Shown here in pieces: positions 1 through 8,700 of a stretch of 64,000 nt of DNA (within the stretch, counting starts at the first letter, position 1; each line of letters opens with the position of its first letter). The stretch covers positions 2,065,787 through 2,129,786 of the forward strand of contig NZ_JBDLLW010000001.1 in the NCBI RefSeq assembly GCF_043789415.1, read 5' to 3'. A program made the translations under genes and the position numbers. The notes beneath the pieces were generated by a model. The model saw only the letters and a list, made by a program, of their open reading frames with translations, was not told where the DNA came from and did not search any database. Origin of the DNA: Renibacterium sp043789415. Its GTDB lineage: Bacteria; Actinomycetota; Actinomycetes; Actinomycetales; Micrococcaceae.

Positions 1-737
1 ATGTTCTGCAGGCGATTCGCCTCCGGAACCCGGACCTTTTCGAAGGTCAGATCGGCGTTCTGCACGGTGCGCAGCGCGATCTTGCCTTCGATCTTGGCGG
101 AGCTGAATCCCGGGGTGCCCTTTTCCACCACGAAGCCCTTGACCTGATCATCGGCCTCATCGCGGGCCCAGACGACCACCAGATCAGCGAAAGTACCATT
201 GCCGATCCAGCGCTTGGCGCCATTGAGAACCCACTCATCGCCTTCTCGGCGGGCCGTGGTGCGCATTCCGCCGGAGACGTCGGAACCACCTTCAGGCTCG
301 GTGAGCGCGAAGGCGCCGATCTTCTTCCAGGCGATCATATCGGGCAGCCAGCGCTGGCGCTGCTCCTCATTGCCGCCACCGTAGATGGAACCCATCGCCA
401 ACCCGGTGTGCACGCCGGAGAAGACCGCGAGCGAGGGATCCATTCGGTTCAACTCGATGCCCAGGAAGCCAGTCATCATGGCGCTGCGTTTCCGCCCGGA
501 GGAGGCGAAGCCCGGGAACTGGCCATCTGCCAGGTTCAGGCCCTTCGCCTCGGCCAAGGCGGCGAATTTCTCGATCACCTCGAAGGGGAACTCCGTCTTA
601 TCCCAAGCTTCTTTGGCGAGGGGTTTAATCTCCTCGGTGAGGTATTCGCGGATCTCGGCGAGCTCGGTGCGTTCCTCATCGGTGAGCAATTCTTCGAAGC
701 CGAAGTAGTCGGGATTGCTGTTTGCTGGCTTTGCCAT
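1..737 (-). CDS. Acyl-CoA dehydrogenase, N-terminal 245 residues (3' end cut by window edge)
   Basis: The reading frame opens with ATG at 737 (protein begins MAKPANSNPDYFGF) and runs without a stop through the left edge, so about 245 residues are visible. Acyl-CoA dehydrogenases are FAD enzymes that make the alpha-beta double bond of acyl-CoAs in the cytoplasm. Visible hallmarks are the helical N-terminal domain, the FAD/substrate signature FALTEPEGGSDVSGG and a following NGAKRWIGNG strand. The stretch ALRTVQNADLTF resembles the glutaryl-CoA dehydrogenase / plant ACX4 branch more than short-chain butyryl-CoA types; that is a judgement by eye. The catalytic base would lie beyond the window. 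It is the last visible gene of the minus-strand operon, 30 nt after the dehydrogenase gene. The substrate is unknown. Confidence 0.88.
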   Translation of the reverse strand, partial: MAKPANSNPDYFGFEELLTDEERTELAEIREYLTEEIKPLAKEAWDKTEFPFEVIEKFAALAEAKGLNLADGQFPGFASSGRKRSAMMTGFLGIELNRMDPSLAVFSGVHTGLAMGSIYGGGNEEQRQRWLPDMIAWKKIGAFALTEPEGGSDVSGGMRTTARREGDEWVLNGAKRWIGNGTFADLVVVWARDEADDQVKGFVVEKGTPGFSSAKIEGKIALRTVQNADLTFEKVRVPEANRLQN

Positions 738-767
738 CTTTTTCACACTTTCTTGGATCGTTAAAAT

Positions 768-1685
768 TTAGTTATTGACAGCTTGATTGACCGCTAGCTG
801 TCTGCGATCACGTGCCTCGGCGAGTCGCCGGTAGGCTTCGGGGCCGGCACCGTAGGTGCTTTCGACGTCGGTGATCAGGCGTTCCACATCGGCCTCGGTC
901 ACTCCGGAGTCGTCGTCGGTGAGATTGCCGCCCAGGTGCGCGAACATATGCCGGATCCCGCCGGGGCCGCCACCCAGGTGATAGCTTTCGAAGGGTCCGA
1001 TGGTCGCCCAACGAGCACCGAGTGAGGCTTTCATCGCGGTGTCCAGCTCTTCGACCGAGACCACCCCTTGCAGCACTAGGCTGAAGGCCTCTTTGAGCAC
1101 CACAGCTTGCAGTCGATTGGCCACGAAACCCTGGATCTCCTTGTGCTCACGAACCGGGATTTTGCCCAGCTCACGATAGAACTCAATAGCACTCAGAGTG
1201 GAGCTTTCTACGGTGCGCTCGCCGGGTACGATTTCGACCAGCGGCATCAGCTGCGGAGGATTGAAGGGGTGAGCGATCAACATTCTGGCGGCGGCCGCGT
1301 CGTCGAGTTTTTCGGCGATCAGGGTGGCCACGATGCCCGAGCTCGATGAGGTCAGCAAGGCATGAGCCGGAGCGGCGGAGGCGATCTCGACGAACAGCTG
1401 CTGCTTGAACTCCAGGCGTTCCGGACCGTTCTCCTGCACCAGATCGGCTTCCGCGACGGCTTCCTCCAAGCTGTTGGAGACCGTGACCCGGGCGAGCAGC
1501 TCTTCGGCTGTGCTGCCCAAGGTTTTGGCGAGCTCCGGCATCGAGTCACGAACCACCTCGGCCACGTCCGGGCGTGGATCGCTCACCGTGACGCTGAGAC
1601 CCGCCTTGGCGAACAAAGCCATCCAGGAAAGCCCGATCGTGCCGGCTCCTACGACGGCGACTCGACGGATGCTGTCGCTGTTCAT
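768..1685 (-). CDS. 3-hydroxyacyl-CoA dehydrogenase family protein (lambda-crystallin / L-carnitine dehydrogenase-like)
   Basis: A 305-residue NAD-dependent oxidoreductase. The Rossmann fold starts with GAGTIG at about residues 13-18 followed by an acidic residue (D36) ending beta-2, which favours NAD over NADP. The catalytic His of the family lies in AHPFNPPQLMPLVE (H139). The C-terminal helical domain follows. Members oxidise a 3-hydroxy group to a ketone, either on CoA esters or on free acids such as L-gulonate or L-carnitine. The single-domain size and the HPFNPP motif fit the free-acid (lambda-crystallin / LCDH) subgroup as well as HBDH. The start overlaps the decarboxylase stop by 4 nt (ATGA), so translation is coupled. 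The substrate cannot be read from sequence. Confidence 0.85.
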   Translation of the reverse strand: MNSDSIRRVAVVGAGTIGLSWMALFAKAGLSVTVSDPRPDVAEVVRDSMPELAKTLGSTAEELLARVTVSNSLEEAVAEADLVQENGPERLEFKQQLFVEIASAAPAHALLTSSSSGIVATLIAEKLDDAAAARMLIAHPFNPPQLMPLVEIVPGERTVESSTLSAIEFYRELGKIPVREHKEIQGFVANRLQAVVLKEAFSLVLQGVVSVEELDTAMKASLGARWATIGPFESYHLGGGPGGIRHMFAHLGGNLTDDDSGVTEADVERLITDVESTYGAGPEAYRRLAEARDRRQLAVNQAVNN

Positions 1686-2446
1686 TTCCTTGCTCCTTCG
1701 GTTGCCTTGGCTTCGGCGAGGTAGTCGTAGACAGGTACCGACTGGGCCAGGGTCAGATCCGTATTGATATGACTCGCGGAGACGATCTCCAACACCGGGA
1801 GATCGGCCAGCGGCGCCAGCACGTGCTGGAACAGTTGCAGACGAGCTGGCCCGGTATAGGCCTCTTTCACCGTGATGTCGCTGATCTCGGTGCGTACCAA
1901 CTTGGCTGAGAGCTGCTGGCCGTCCAGATCGGTGACAATTTTGAGCATGAAGGTCGGTGCCGTGATCTGGGCCTTCGCCTCTTCGAAGTCCAGAGGATAG
2001 AACTTGTACCCCATGGTGGCGGTCGCGACGCGCACCGAACCGTAGTCCAGGGTACCCAGCAGAGCGCCGTTATCCACGGTCAGTGCGGGCTGGCCCATCA
2101 CCTTGGGATAGGCGCTGATCTCACGGCCCGCCGCCGTCGCGGCGAAGTTATCCAGGTACATGGCGTGCAGGTATTCACCCTTTTCGCCGTCATAGGAAAC
2201 CTGGATCGCCTGCCCGGCTTCGACATAGGGTCCGTAGGCGGTGGAGTCACCCATTTTCATCACTTCAAAGCGGACCAGCGGTTCATCGATTTCCAGCGGC
2301 TCCGGAACTATGGCCCGCAGGGCCTCAGCATCCGTGCGATAGACGATGTTCAGATACTCACGGTTGGTGAACCGAGAGCCGACCGCTGGGTAGGCTGGGC
2401 TGCTCAGCGGGGTGGTGATGCTGCGACGGATATCTTCGATTTTCAT
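1682..2446 (-). CDS. Acetoacetate decarboxylase family protein
   Basis: A 254-residue member of the ADC family, which decarboxylates beta-keto acids through a Schiff base on lysine. With the start at ATG 2446 (MKIEDIRRS), residues fall at the same numbers as the clostridial enzyme: R29, E76 and the Schiff-base lysine K115 in SAYPK. The neighbouring lysine that lowers the pKa of K115 in the clostridial enzyme (K116) is Val here. An in-frame ATG at 2470 would add eight residues but lies inside the crotonase 3' end, and the numbering argues for 2446. It sits 8 nt downstream of the crotonase and overlaps the next gene by 4 nt. A true decarboxylase is likely; acetoacetate itself is not certain as substrate. 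Confidence 0.85.
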   Translation of the reverse strand: MKIEDIRRSITTPLSSPAYPAVGSRFTNREYLNIVYRTDAEALRAIVPEPLEIDEPLVRFEVMKMGDSTAYGPYVEAGQAIQVSYDGEKGEYLHAMYLDNFAATAAGREISAYPKVMGQPALTVDNGALLGTLDYGSVRVATATMGYKFYPLDFEEAKAQITAPTFMLKIVTDLDGQQLSAKLVRTEISDITVKEAYTGPARLQLFQHVLAPLADLPVLEIVSASHINTDLTLAQSVPVYDYLAEAKATEGARK

Positions 2447-2454
2447 GATTACTC

Positions 2455-3249
2455 TTACTTTCCGCTCCATTGGGGTGCCCGACGTTCAGTGAAGGCTTTG
2501 ATGCCCTCTGCGACGTCGGAGGACTTCATCAGTTTGTGGATTTCCGCGGCCTGCGCCGTGAAGGCCTCAGGCTCTGAGGCCGCATCAGCAATTCTGGTCA
2601 CCGCTTTGACCGCGGCCAGGGCAAGCGGGGCGTTCTGCGTCAACACTGATGCCAGTTCCAGGGCCTCGGCCAGGGCCTGCCCATTCGCGCTGACCCGGTT
2701 GGCCAGTCCTAGTTCCTGGGCCCGGGCAGCATCGATACTGGAACCGGTCAGCAGCATCTCCATCGCCAGATGATGAGGAATCCGCTTGGGCAAGCGGATC
2801 ACGCCCCCGCCGCCAGCGATCAAGCCGCGGGTCACTTCGGGCAGGCCCAGGGTGGCGCCTTCGGCCGCGACGATCAGATCGCAATTCAAGGCCAGTTCCA
2901 AGCCGCCACCGAGCGCGTAGCCTTCAATGGCCGCGATCAGTGGTTTGCTGGATTCGGCTTCGACGAAGCCCGCGAAGCCCTTTCCGGCTACGCTGACGTT
3001 TTCTCCCGCCGCCGCGGCCCGGAGGTCCATCCCGGCGCAGAAGGTGCCCTCGGCTCCGGTTAGTACGCCGACCCGCAGCTCGCTGTCGCTTTCCAGCTGA
3101 TCGAGTGCTGCGGCCAGGCCCAGGGCTACCTCAGCATTGATTGCATTTCGTGCTTTGGGCCGATTGATGGTGATGACCAAGGCATTGCCGACGATTTCGG
3201 TGAGTACCGCTGCTGCTCTCGGCTCCAGATTTTCTGCTGAATTGCTCAT
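2455..3249 (-). CDS. Enoyl-CoA hydratase/isomerase (crotonase family)
   Basis: A 264-residue crotonase-fold protein. The N-terminal half carries ALVITINRPKARNAIN and the oxyanion-hole region GTFCAGMDLRA. The middle has the second oxyanion segment YALGGGLELALNCDLIVA, followed by GLPEVTRGLIAGGGG, where enoyl-CoA hydratases place a catalytic Glu. Crotonases hydrate, isomerise or cleave CoA esters; next to acyl-CoA and 3-hydroxyacyl-CoA dehydrogenases, hydration of an enoyl-CoA is the simplest reading. CaiD-type crotonobetainyl-CoA hydratase is an alternative because the gene follows a CaiB-family transferase. The start overlaps the upstream stop by 4 nt. Confidence 0.88.
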   Translation of the reverse strand: MSNSAENLEPRAAAVLTEIVGNALVITINRPKARNAINAEVALGLAAALDQLESDSELRVGVLTGAEGTFCAGMDLRAAAAGENVSVAGKGFAGFVEAESSKPLIAAIEGYALGGGLELALNCDLIVAAEGATLGLPEVTRGLIAGGGGVIRLPKRIPHHLAMEMLLTGSSIDAARAQELGLANRVSANGQALAEALELASVLTQNAPLALAAVKAVTRIADAASEPEAFTAQAAEIHKLMKSSDVAEGIKAFTERRAPQWSGK

Positions 3250-4478
3250 GCTAGGCTGCCTGCCATTTCTGTGTTCTGATCGGCTGATGATTTCGTTGCC
3301 AGTTCGGCGAGCACTTCTTCGGTATCGGCGCCGGGTAGCGGGGCGTGCCTGCGAATCGAGGGCGGCGTCGCGGAGAACTGCATGGGTACCCCGATCATCC
3401 GGATTTTCCCTTCGCTCGGATGCTCTGCGACGTCGAGCAGATGGCCGTCCCGGACGTAATCATCGTCCATCGCCTCATCGAGCCGCAGCACCGGTCCGAA
3501 GGGAATGCTCTTGCTGAGGCAGATCTCTGCCCACTCCTCGGTGGTGCGCAAGGGGATGACATCGTCCAGCAGCGCCGAGAGTTCGTTGCCGTCGGCGCGG
3601 ACGTCGATGAACTCGTTGTTCACCCGGGGGTCTTCGGCGAGATCGGGGCGGCCCGCCGCGACGAACAGATCCCGGAAGTTCTGCGGTCCGTAGGGGATCA
3701 CCATCACCAAGCCACCGTCTTTCGTGGGCCGGGCATAGTGGCCCTTCATCAGCGAGTTCGGGAAGCCCGTCTGGCTCTTTGCCGGCACAAAGGCTTGTCC
3801 CTGCAAATGCTCGACCAGGTTGAAGGCGAGCATGGTGTCCGTCATCGGGACCTCGACTTTTTGGCCCTGTCCGGTTTTCTGCTGATGGACCAGAGCGGCC
3901 ATGGCACTGTAGACCATGGTGAGCGCGGAGACCTTATCGGCCAAGATAGTGGGCAGCACGGCTGGCTTCTGGATATCCGCGGCACGCTGTGCGATGTCCA
4001 GCAGGCCGGAGGCCGCCTGGACGGTTTCATCGTAGGCGGCTAAGCCTGCGCGGTCGGAATCCGGTCGGAAGCCCTGGGCGTGTACGTAGATCAGCTGCGG
4101 GAACTTTGCGCTCAGAGTCTCGTAATCCATCCCCAGGCGGCGCAGCGCGTCAATGCGCATATTGGAGATCAGGATGTCGGCCGAGCCGATCAGTTTCATG
4201 GCCGCGGCGTGGCCCTCTTCAGACTTGAGATTCAGGGCGACGCTGCGCTTATTCCGGTTGACGTTGAGGTGCAGGGCGGACATGCCCGGGGTGTTTGCGA
4301 AGAGGCCGGCGCGAATGGTGTCGTTGGGGGATTCGATCTTGATCACGTCTGCGCCGAGGTCACCGAGGACCTGAGCTGCATAAGGCCCCATCACCACGGT
4401 TGCCATATCGATGACCCGAATGCCAGCGAGCGGGCCGTTATTGGTGCTGGAAAGTGTGGCGAGATTCTGCTCTGTCAT
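3246..4478 (-). CDS. CaiB/BaiF family (type III) CoA-transferase
   Basis: The protein has 410 residues from ATG 4478, which has AAGGA about 8 nt upstream; the in-frame ATG at 4505 lacks such a site. Class III transferases move CoA between a CoA ester and a free acid through an aspartyl-CoA anhydride. The N-terminal LAGIRVIDMATVVMGPYAAQVLGDLGAD-type block is characteristic, and the nucleophilic Asp is probably D150 in AAYDETVQAASGLL. It is the first gene of the operon, followed by coupled crotonase, decarboxylase and dehydrogenases. It could activate the starting acid or strip CoA from the beta-keto product. A 193-bp gap holding an inverted repeat separates it from the LysR gene. Confidence 0.88.
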   Translation of the reverse strand: MTEQNLATLSSTNNGPLAGIRVIDMATVVMGPYAAQVLGDLGADVIKIESPNDTIRAGLFANTPGMSALHLNVNRNKRSVALNLKSEEGHAAAMKLIGSADILISNMRIDALRRLGMDYETLSAKFPQLIYVHAQGFRPDSDRAGLAAYDETVQAASGLLDIAQRAADIQKPAVLPTILADKVSALTMVYSAMAALVHQQKTGQGQKVEVPMTDTMLAFNLVEHLQGQAFVPAKSQTGFPNSLMKGHYARPTKDGGLVMVIPYGPQNFRDLFVAAGRPDLAEDPRVNNEFIDVRADGNELSALLDDVIPLRTTEEWAEICLSKSIPFGPVLRLDEAMDDDYVRDGHLLDVAEHPSEGKIRMIGVPMQFSATPPSIRRHAPLPGADTEEVLAELATKSSADQNTEMAGSLA

Positions 4479-4615
4479 TGCTGCGTTCCTTACAGTTAGC
4501 TGCATCGAATAAGTGATTCGAAGATGATGAGTCGTAAGTCAGTGGCTCGTTTTCAACACTAGTTCGCTGAGGCAACCAATATCCAGCTAGTTCTGACACC
4601 AATGGGCGGATGCTT

Positions 4616-4636
4616 TTGTGACCACAGCGGTCACAA
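4616..4636. promoter_or_regulatory. Inverted repeat, candidate operator upstream of the CoA-transferase operon
   Basis: TTGTGACC and GGTCACAA are perfect 8-bp inverted arms separated by ACAGC. They lie 138 bp upstream of the operon's first start codon and just after the LysR stop. The half-site TGTGA/TCACA resembles CRP/GlxR sites, but the spacing is 9 rather than 6, so a LysR- or GntR-type operator is at least as likely. No T-tract follows, so it is not a good terminator. Confidence 0.45.
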
Positions 4637-4671
4637 TCAAAATCCCTGGATTTCCGGGGAATTCAGCGGTT

Positions 4672-5580
4672 CTATTCGGGTTCAGAGCGGAAAAAGTCGC
4701 GCAGCAAAGCAATCAGTTCGTGAAGGTCGGCGTGTTCTTCCGCACGGTCAGTGCGCCAGATGATCCCGGTGGCAAGCTCCGGGTTGAAATCGTCGAACGG
4801 CAGGGCGACGACCTCAGCGCCGTTCACTGAGGTGCTCGAAAGGTCTTGATCCAGCAGTGTCAGCGAGAAAGCGTCTCCATTGGAGACCACTTCAGCCGGG
4901 CTGGCAAAATCTCCTGTGCTGAGAGTGGCTCGCTTATGCACTCCGGCGGCGGACATCCGCACTTCGAGCTGATCATAATAGGTCGGCTGGGTACCTTTTG
5001 CGGTCCTGATATAGGTGAAATCGGCCAATTCTGTCAATGACACTGATTCACGGCCGACGAACTGGTGCGCGGGCAACACTGCTCCGAGCTTCTCCCGAAA
5101 GACTTCCTGGGCTGTTACCCCTGGTAATTGGGCGGGTAAATGCACCAGTGCGAAAGCAAGTTTGCGCTGGTGCACCGCGGTGAGCAGCTCGCGGCTGCCA
5201 GCCGGCCAACGAATGAGTTGGTAGCGCTCAGCCAATTGCGCGCTGAACTCGATCAATTTTCCGCGCAGCAAGGGGTGCAGCCAGGGGGCCAAACCTATCG
5301 AGTAGCTGAGTCTTTCAGGTGCTGACGCCTTGCTCAGCTTCAGCGGGATGTCATCGAAATCGCGAAGCACTTCCTGGGCGAGCGGCAGCAAGGCGCTGCC
5401 GCTCGAACTCAGGCTGACACTGCGAGAATCCCGATCGAAAAGCACGGTGCCGAGTTCACGCTCTAGATCGCGTATCCGCTGGCTGAGCGGGGAGGTCGCC
5501 ATGTGCAGGTCACGGGCGGCTCGGGAGAAACTCAGGTGTTCCGCAACCGCTACAAAATATCGCAAGTGAAAGATCTCCAT
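4672..5580 (-). CDS. LysR-type transcriptional regulator
   Basis: A 302-residue protein. The N-terminal winged helix-turn-helix (residues 1-60) has the typical FHLRYFVAVAEHLSFSRAARDLHMATSPLSQRIRDLE pattern, followed by the linker helix and a periplasmic-binding-protein-like effector domain with strong N-terminal similarity to LysR regulators of aromatic and carboxylic acid pathways. ATG 5580 is preferred; an overlapping GTG at 5583 adds one residue. The gene lies immediately upstream of, and on the same strand as, the CoA-transferase operon, so it is the natural candidate regulator; the inverted repeat at 4616-4636 is a candidate target. The effector is unknown. Confidence 0.9.
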   Translation of the reverse strand: MEIFHLRYFVAVAEHLSFSRAARDLHMATSPLSQRIRDLERELGTVLFDRDSRSVSLSSSGSALLPLAQEVLRDFDDIPLKLSKASAPERLSYSIGLAPWLHPLLRGKLIEFSAQLAERYQLIRWPAGSRELLTAVHQRKLAFALVHLPAQLPGVTAQEVFREKLGAVLPAHQFVGRESVSLTELADFTYIRTAKGTQPTYYDQLEVRMSAAGVHKRATLSTGDFASPAEVVSNGDAFSLTLLDQDLSSTSVNGAEVVALPFDDFNPELATGIIWRTDRAEEHADLHELIALLRDFFRSEPE

Positions 5581-5662
5581 CACCGCACAGCGTATCGCCC
5601 CTTGCTGTGCCTGCGCGCTCGTGAAGTTCTCCGGCGGTCGTGCAAAAACCTGCCCACAATGC

Positions 5663-5698
5663 AGGAGGGGTGCAAGCCTTCAGGCCTGCACCCCTCCT
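5663..5698 (-). terminator. Hairpin terminator of the subtilase gene
   Basis: AGGAGGGGTGCA and TGCACCCCTCCT form a 12-bp perfect stem, extended by three inner pairs across a TTCA loop. It starts 13 nt beyond the protease stop on the minus strand. Only a weak, distant T-run follows (GGTTTTT), so termination may be imperfect or factor-assisted. Confidence 0.7.
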
Positions 5699-5710
5699 TA
5701 GCTCACTCGA

Positions 5711-8700
5711 CTACCACTTAGGCCAAGCTTTGACCTGTAGCTGCGCGGAAGCGCTCTTTCCGCTCGCATCGGTGAGTTTCAGGGTGTGCTTACCCACGCT
5801 CAGCGACTTCGGCAACTTGACCAAGATGATCGCATTGCCTCGCGAATCAGCTTTACCGGAAGCCAGCGTCGCACCGTTCTCAGCGGTCACCTTGATCACC
5901 GAATGAGGCGAGAATTTCTGCCCGATCGCGATGGTGAAGGTGTTCTGCAAGACCGTCTGGGGAGCCAGATAGGCGCTTGCGGCCACCGGGTTGCTCGCCT
6001 TGATTGGAACGATCTCGGCCTTCTTGCCGCCGTCCCCGGTAGCGCTCAAATCACCGGTTGCATTGTGGAAGTGCAGGAACAGCGCCTTGGCGGTGGTGTT
6101 CCCCGGCGCCCGGTGGGCGTTGAGTCCGTTATCAGCGCGATCGAAGAACAGCGTGCTCGCGCTGCCGTCTTCGAACCAAAGTGCCGGGTTCACCGGATCG
6201 TACTTCACCGGAGCGGTCTGATCGACCGGTACCAGATCGCCGTCCTTCTCCTTGTAAATGGAGTAGGTGGTGACTGTGTAGGTGAAAGGAGCCGACTTGG
6301 AGCCATCGATGCCCAGCAGCGAAGCGGGAACCGAAAGCTTCATCACATTGCTGTCCATGGTGTTGGAATCCACGGATCCGTCAACGCCATTGAGCGGCAG
6401 GTTCCCGAGTACCTGAGTCGAACCATTCGGCAGGTACTTCGAGATGATCACCAAGGGCAGGTCAAGACCTGTCGCAGTGCCGGTGCGCAACTGGAAGTCA
6501 TTGACGCCGTCATTATTGGTATCGATATCGACGTAGACCGGCATGAACTTGGTCAAGGCCGCCCAGTTGCCCCAGGTAGAGATGCCGAAAGCGATTTCGC
6601 CGTCCTTCGGGTCAGCACCCAGATCCGCCAAGGCTGGAATCGTGGAGGAGACACCGACATTCTGCAGATCCACCGCGCGCATCGCCAGATTCTCCTGGGC
6701 ATCGGGAGCGGCGCTCTCATCGAGCTTCTCGATCCGGGGGCTCTGGGTCTGCAATTCGAAGGGAGAAACCAGGCTGTTGTAGCTATTGGCATCCAGGCCA
6801 CCGAGTCGCAGTTCACGACCGGTCAAGGAGACCGGCGCCTTGACCCCGGTGCCGAAGTTCAGCGCCTTGCCCGCCGTCATGGCGGAGGTGGGCTTGGGAG
6901 CGGCGTACACCGGAACCCGCAAGCTCGCAGCATTGGCGCTGGAGAGCTCGACCCGGCCGGAGGCCTCGGCGATGAACTGCCGCGGGGTATCCAGCTGAGC
7001 TGCGTCCATGGTCGGGTCCAAGGTCTTGCGCAAGGCCTTCGGATCAGCGATCTTCAGTGTCACGTTGAAGGTCGCGCTCCGACCGCTCGGCACGTTCACC
7101 GAAGGAGTCACCACGTATTCAACCCCCGGAATGGTGGTTGCCGGCAGATACTTCACAGCATAGTTGCGGCTCGGTCCGCCGATGCTCTTGACCGTGACGG
7201 ACTTCGTGATGCTCAGCGGCTTATCAGCCAGTTCGAGAACACCGAAGTTGAGGCTGGTCAGTTCAGGGTCGTCAGTGGCGTAGGCTAGCGCATTCGTGGT
7301 GGTCGCATTGAGCGCGTCCACCCGGCCGGAGCCAACCCGGTTCGGGCCGAAGGCGAATTGACCCTTGAACAAGTCATGCGTTGCGGTATTCATCACAATG
7401 GACTTCACCTGCAGTGCAGAGAGCTTGGTCTGTGCCATCACCAGGGCGGCGATACCGGCCACATGAGGGGTCGCCATCGAGGTGCCGCTCTTGACGTTCG
7501 CGCCGTTGCCGGTGCCAACGCCAGCCGAGCCGATCGAGGTACCCGGAGCTGCTACGTCAGGCTTGACGATGCCGTTCGAGCCGTGAACGCCACGTGAAGA
7601 GCTGGTGTTCAGCGTGTCCAGGGCGTTCGTATCGCCTCCTGCGGTGCCGCGGTAAGCGGACTTCAGCTGAAGCTGAAGGGTTCCGGCCTGGGCCGCTGGG
7701 CGAAGCTGCTCGGAATAGGTCTTGGTGAACTGAACACCGGGGATTCCAGCGTTGCCGGCAATACCGGCGGCGAAGACATCCAGAGCGGAGTCGAACACCA
7801 CACCCTTTGCTCCGGCTGCTTGCGCGTTGTTGTAACGTGCCGCGGAGCCGCACTTGCGGGTGGCGTCATTGTCGTCCCAACTCAGCCAGACCCACTTGCC
7901 AGCCACTCGGGTGGCGTCCTCAGCGGAGAAGGCGGCGCAGCCATCGGCATTGCTACCGCTCGGGCCGGTCACCACGGTGCCGGTGAGCTGGGCCGCGGTC
8001 ACCGAAGCGGCTGAGTAATCGAAGCTGGAGGAGTACTGGCCAGCGGCTTGCCCCGCGGTGGGAGCGAGCACATCGATCCGGTCCAGAGCACTCTGCGAGC
8101 CGACCGAGTTAGCTACCGTCAGAGAGGTCTTGGCGTTTCCAGGGGAGCCGCCGATATCGTAGAAATCACCGGCGTTGCCGGAAGCCACCACGGAGAGCAC
8201 ACCGGTCTTGGTGAGCTCGTTGATGACGTCGTTCTCCGGGTCGTCGGTGGGGGTGTAGTCGGATCCCAGGGACATATTGACGATGTCCGCACGGTCGCTG
8301 AAGTTGCCGTCACCATTGGGGTCGAGCACCTTGTCCAGGGCGTCGATCACCAGGTTGGTGCTACCCAGGCAGCCGAACACCCGGAAGGAGTACAGTCCGG
8401 CTTCCGGCGCTGAGCCGGGGCCGATGCGCAGGCCATTGACCTGGTTGCTGGTCAGATCCGAGTACTTCGGGTTGCCATTTTCACCTGAGGTGAAGGTCGA
8501 ACCATCTTCGTTGACTCCATAGCCCGCTGCGGTGCCCGCAACGTGGGTGCCGTGTCCGCCAGCAACGCAGTCCAGCGGGTTGCTGTCCGGGTGCGGGATC
8601 GGCTGGTAGCTGGGGTCATTGGGATTGGCGTTGTAGTCGTCGCCCGCCAGGTCGTAACCGCCCAGGAACTTCTTGGGATCATAGGTGCCCGGGACCAGGG

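Noticed and set aside
4616..4636. CRP/GlxR binding site
   Set aside because: The half-sites fit, but the 9-bp spacer does not; kept only as an unassigned inverted repeat.
5786..7288. 500-residue plus-strand open frame
   Set aside because: It is antisense to the subtilase, whose domains and catalytic triad are unmistakable; the frame is a codon-bias shadow without family motifs.
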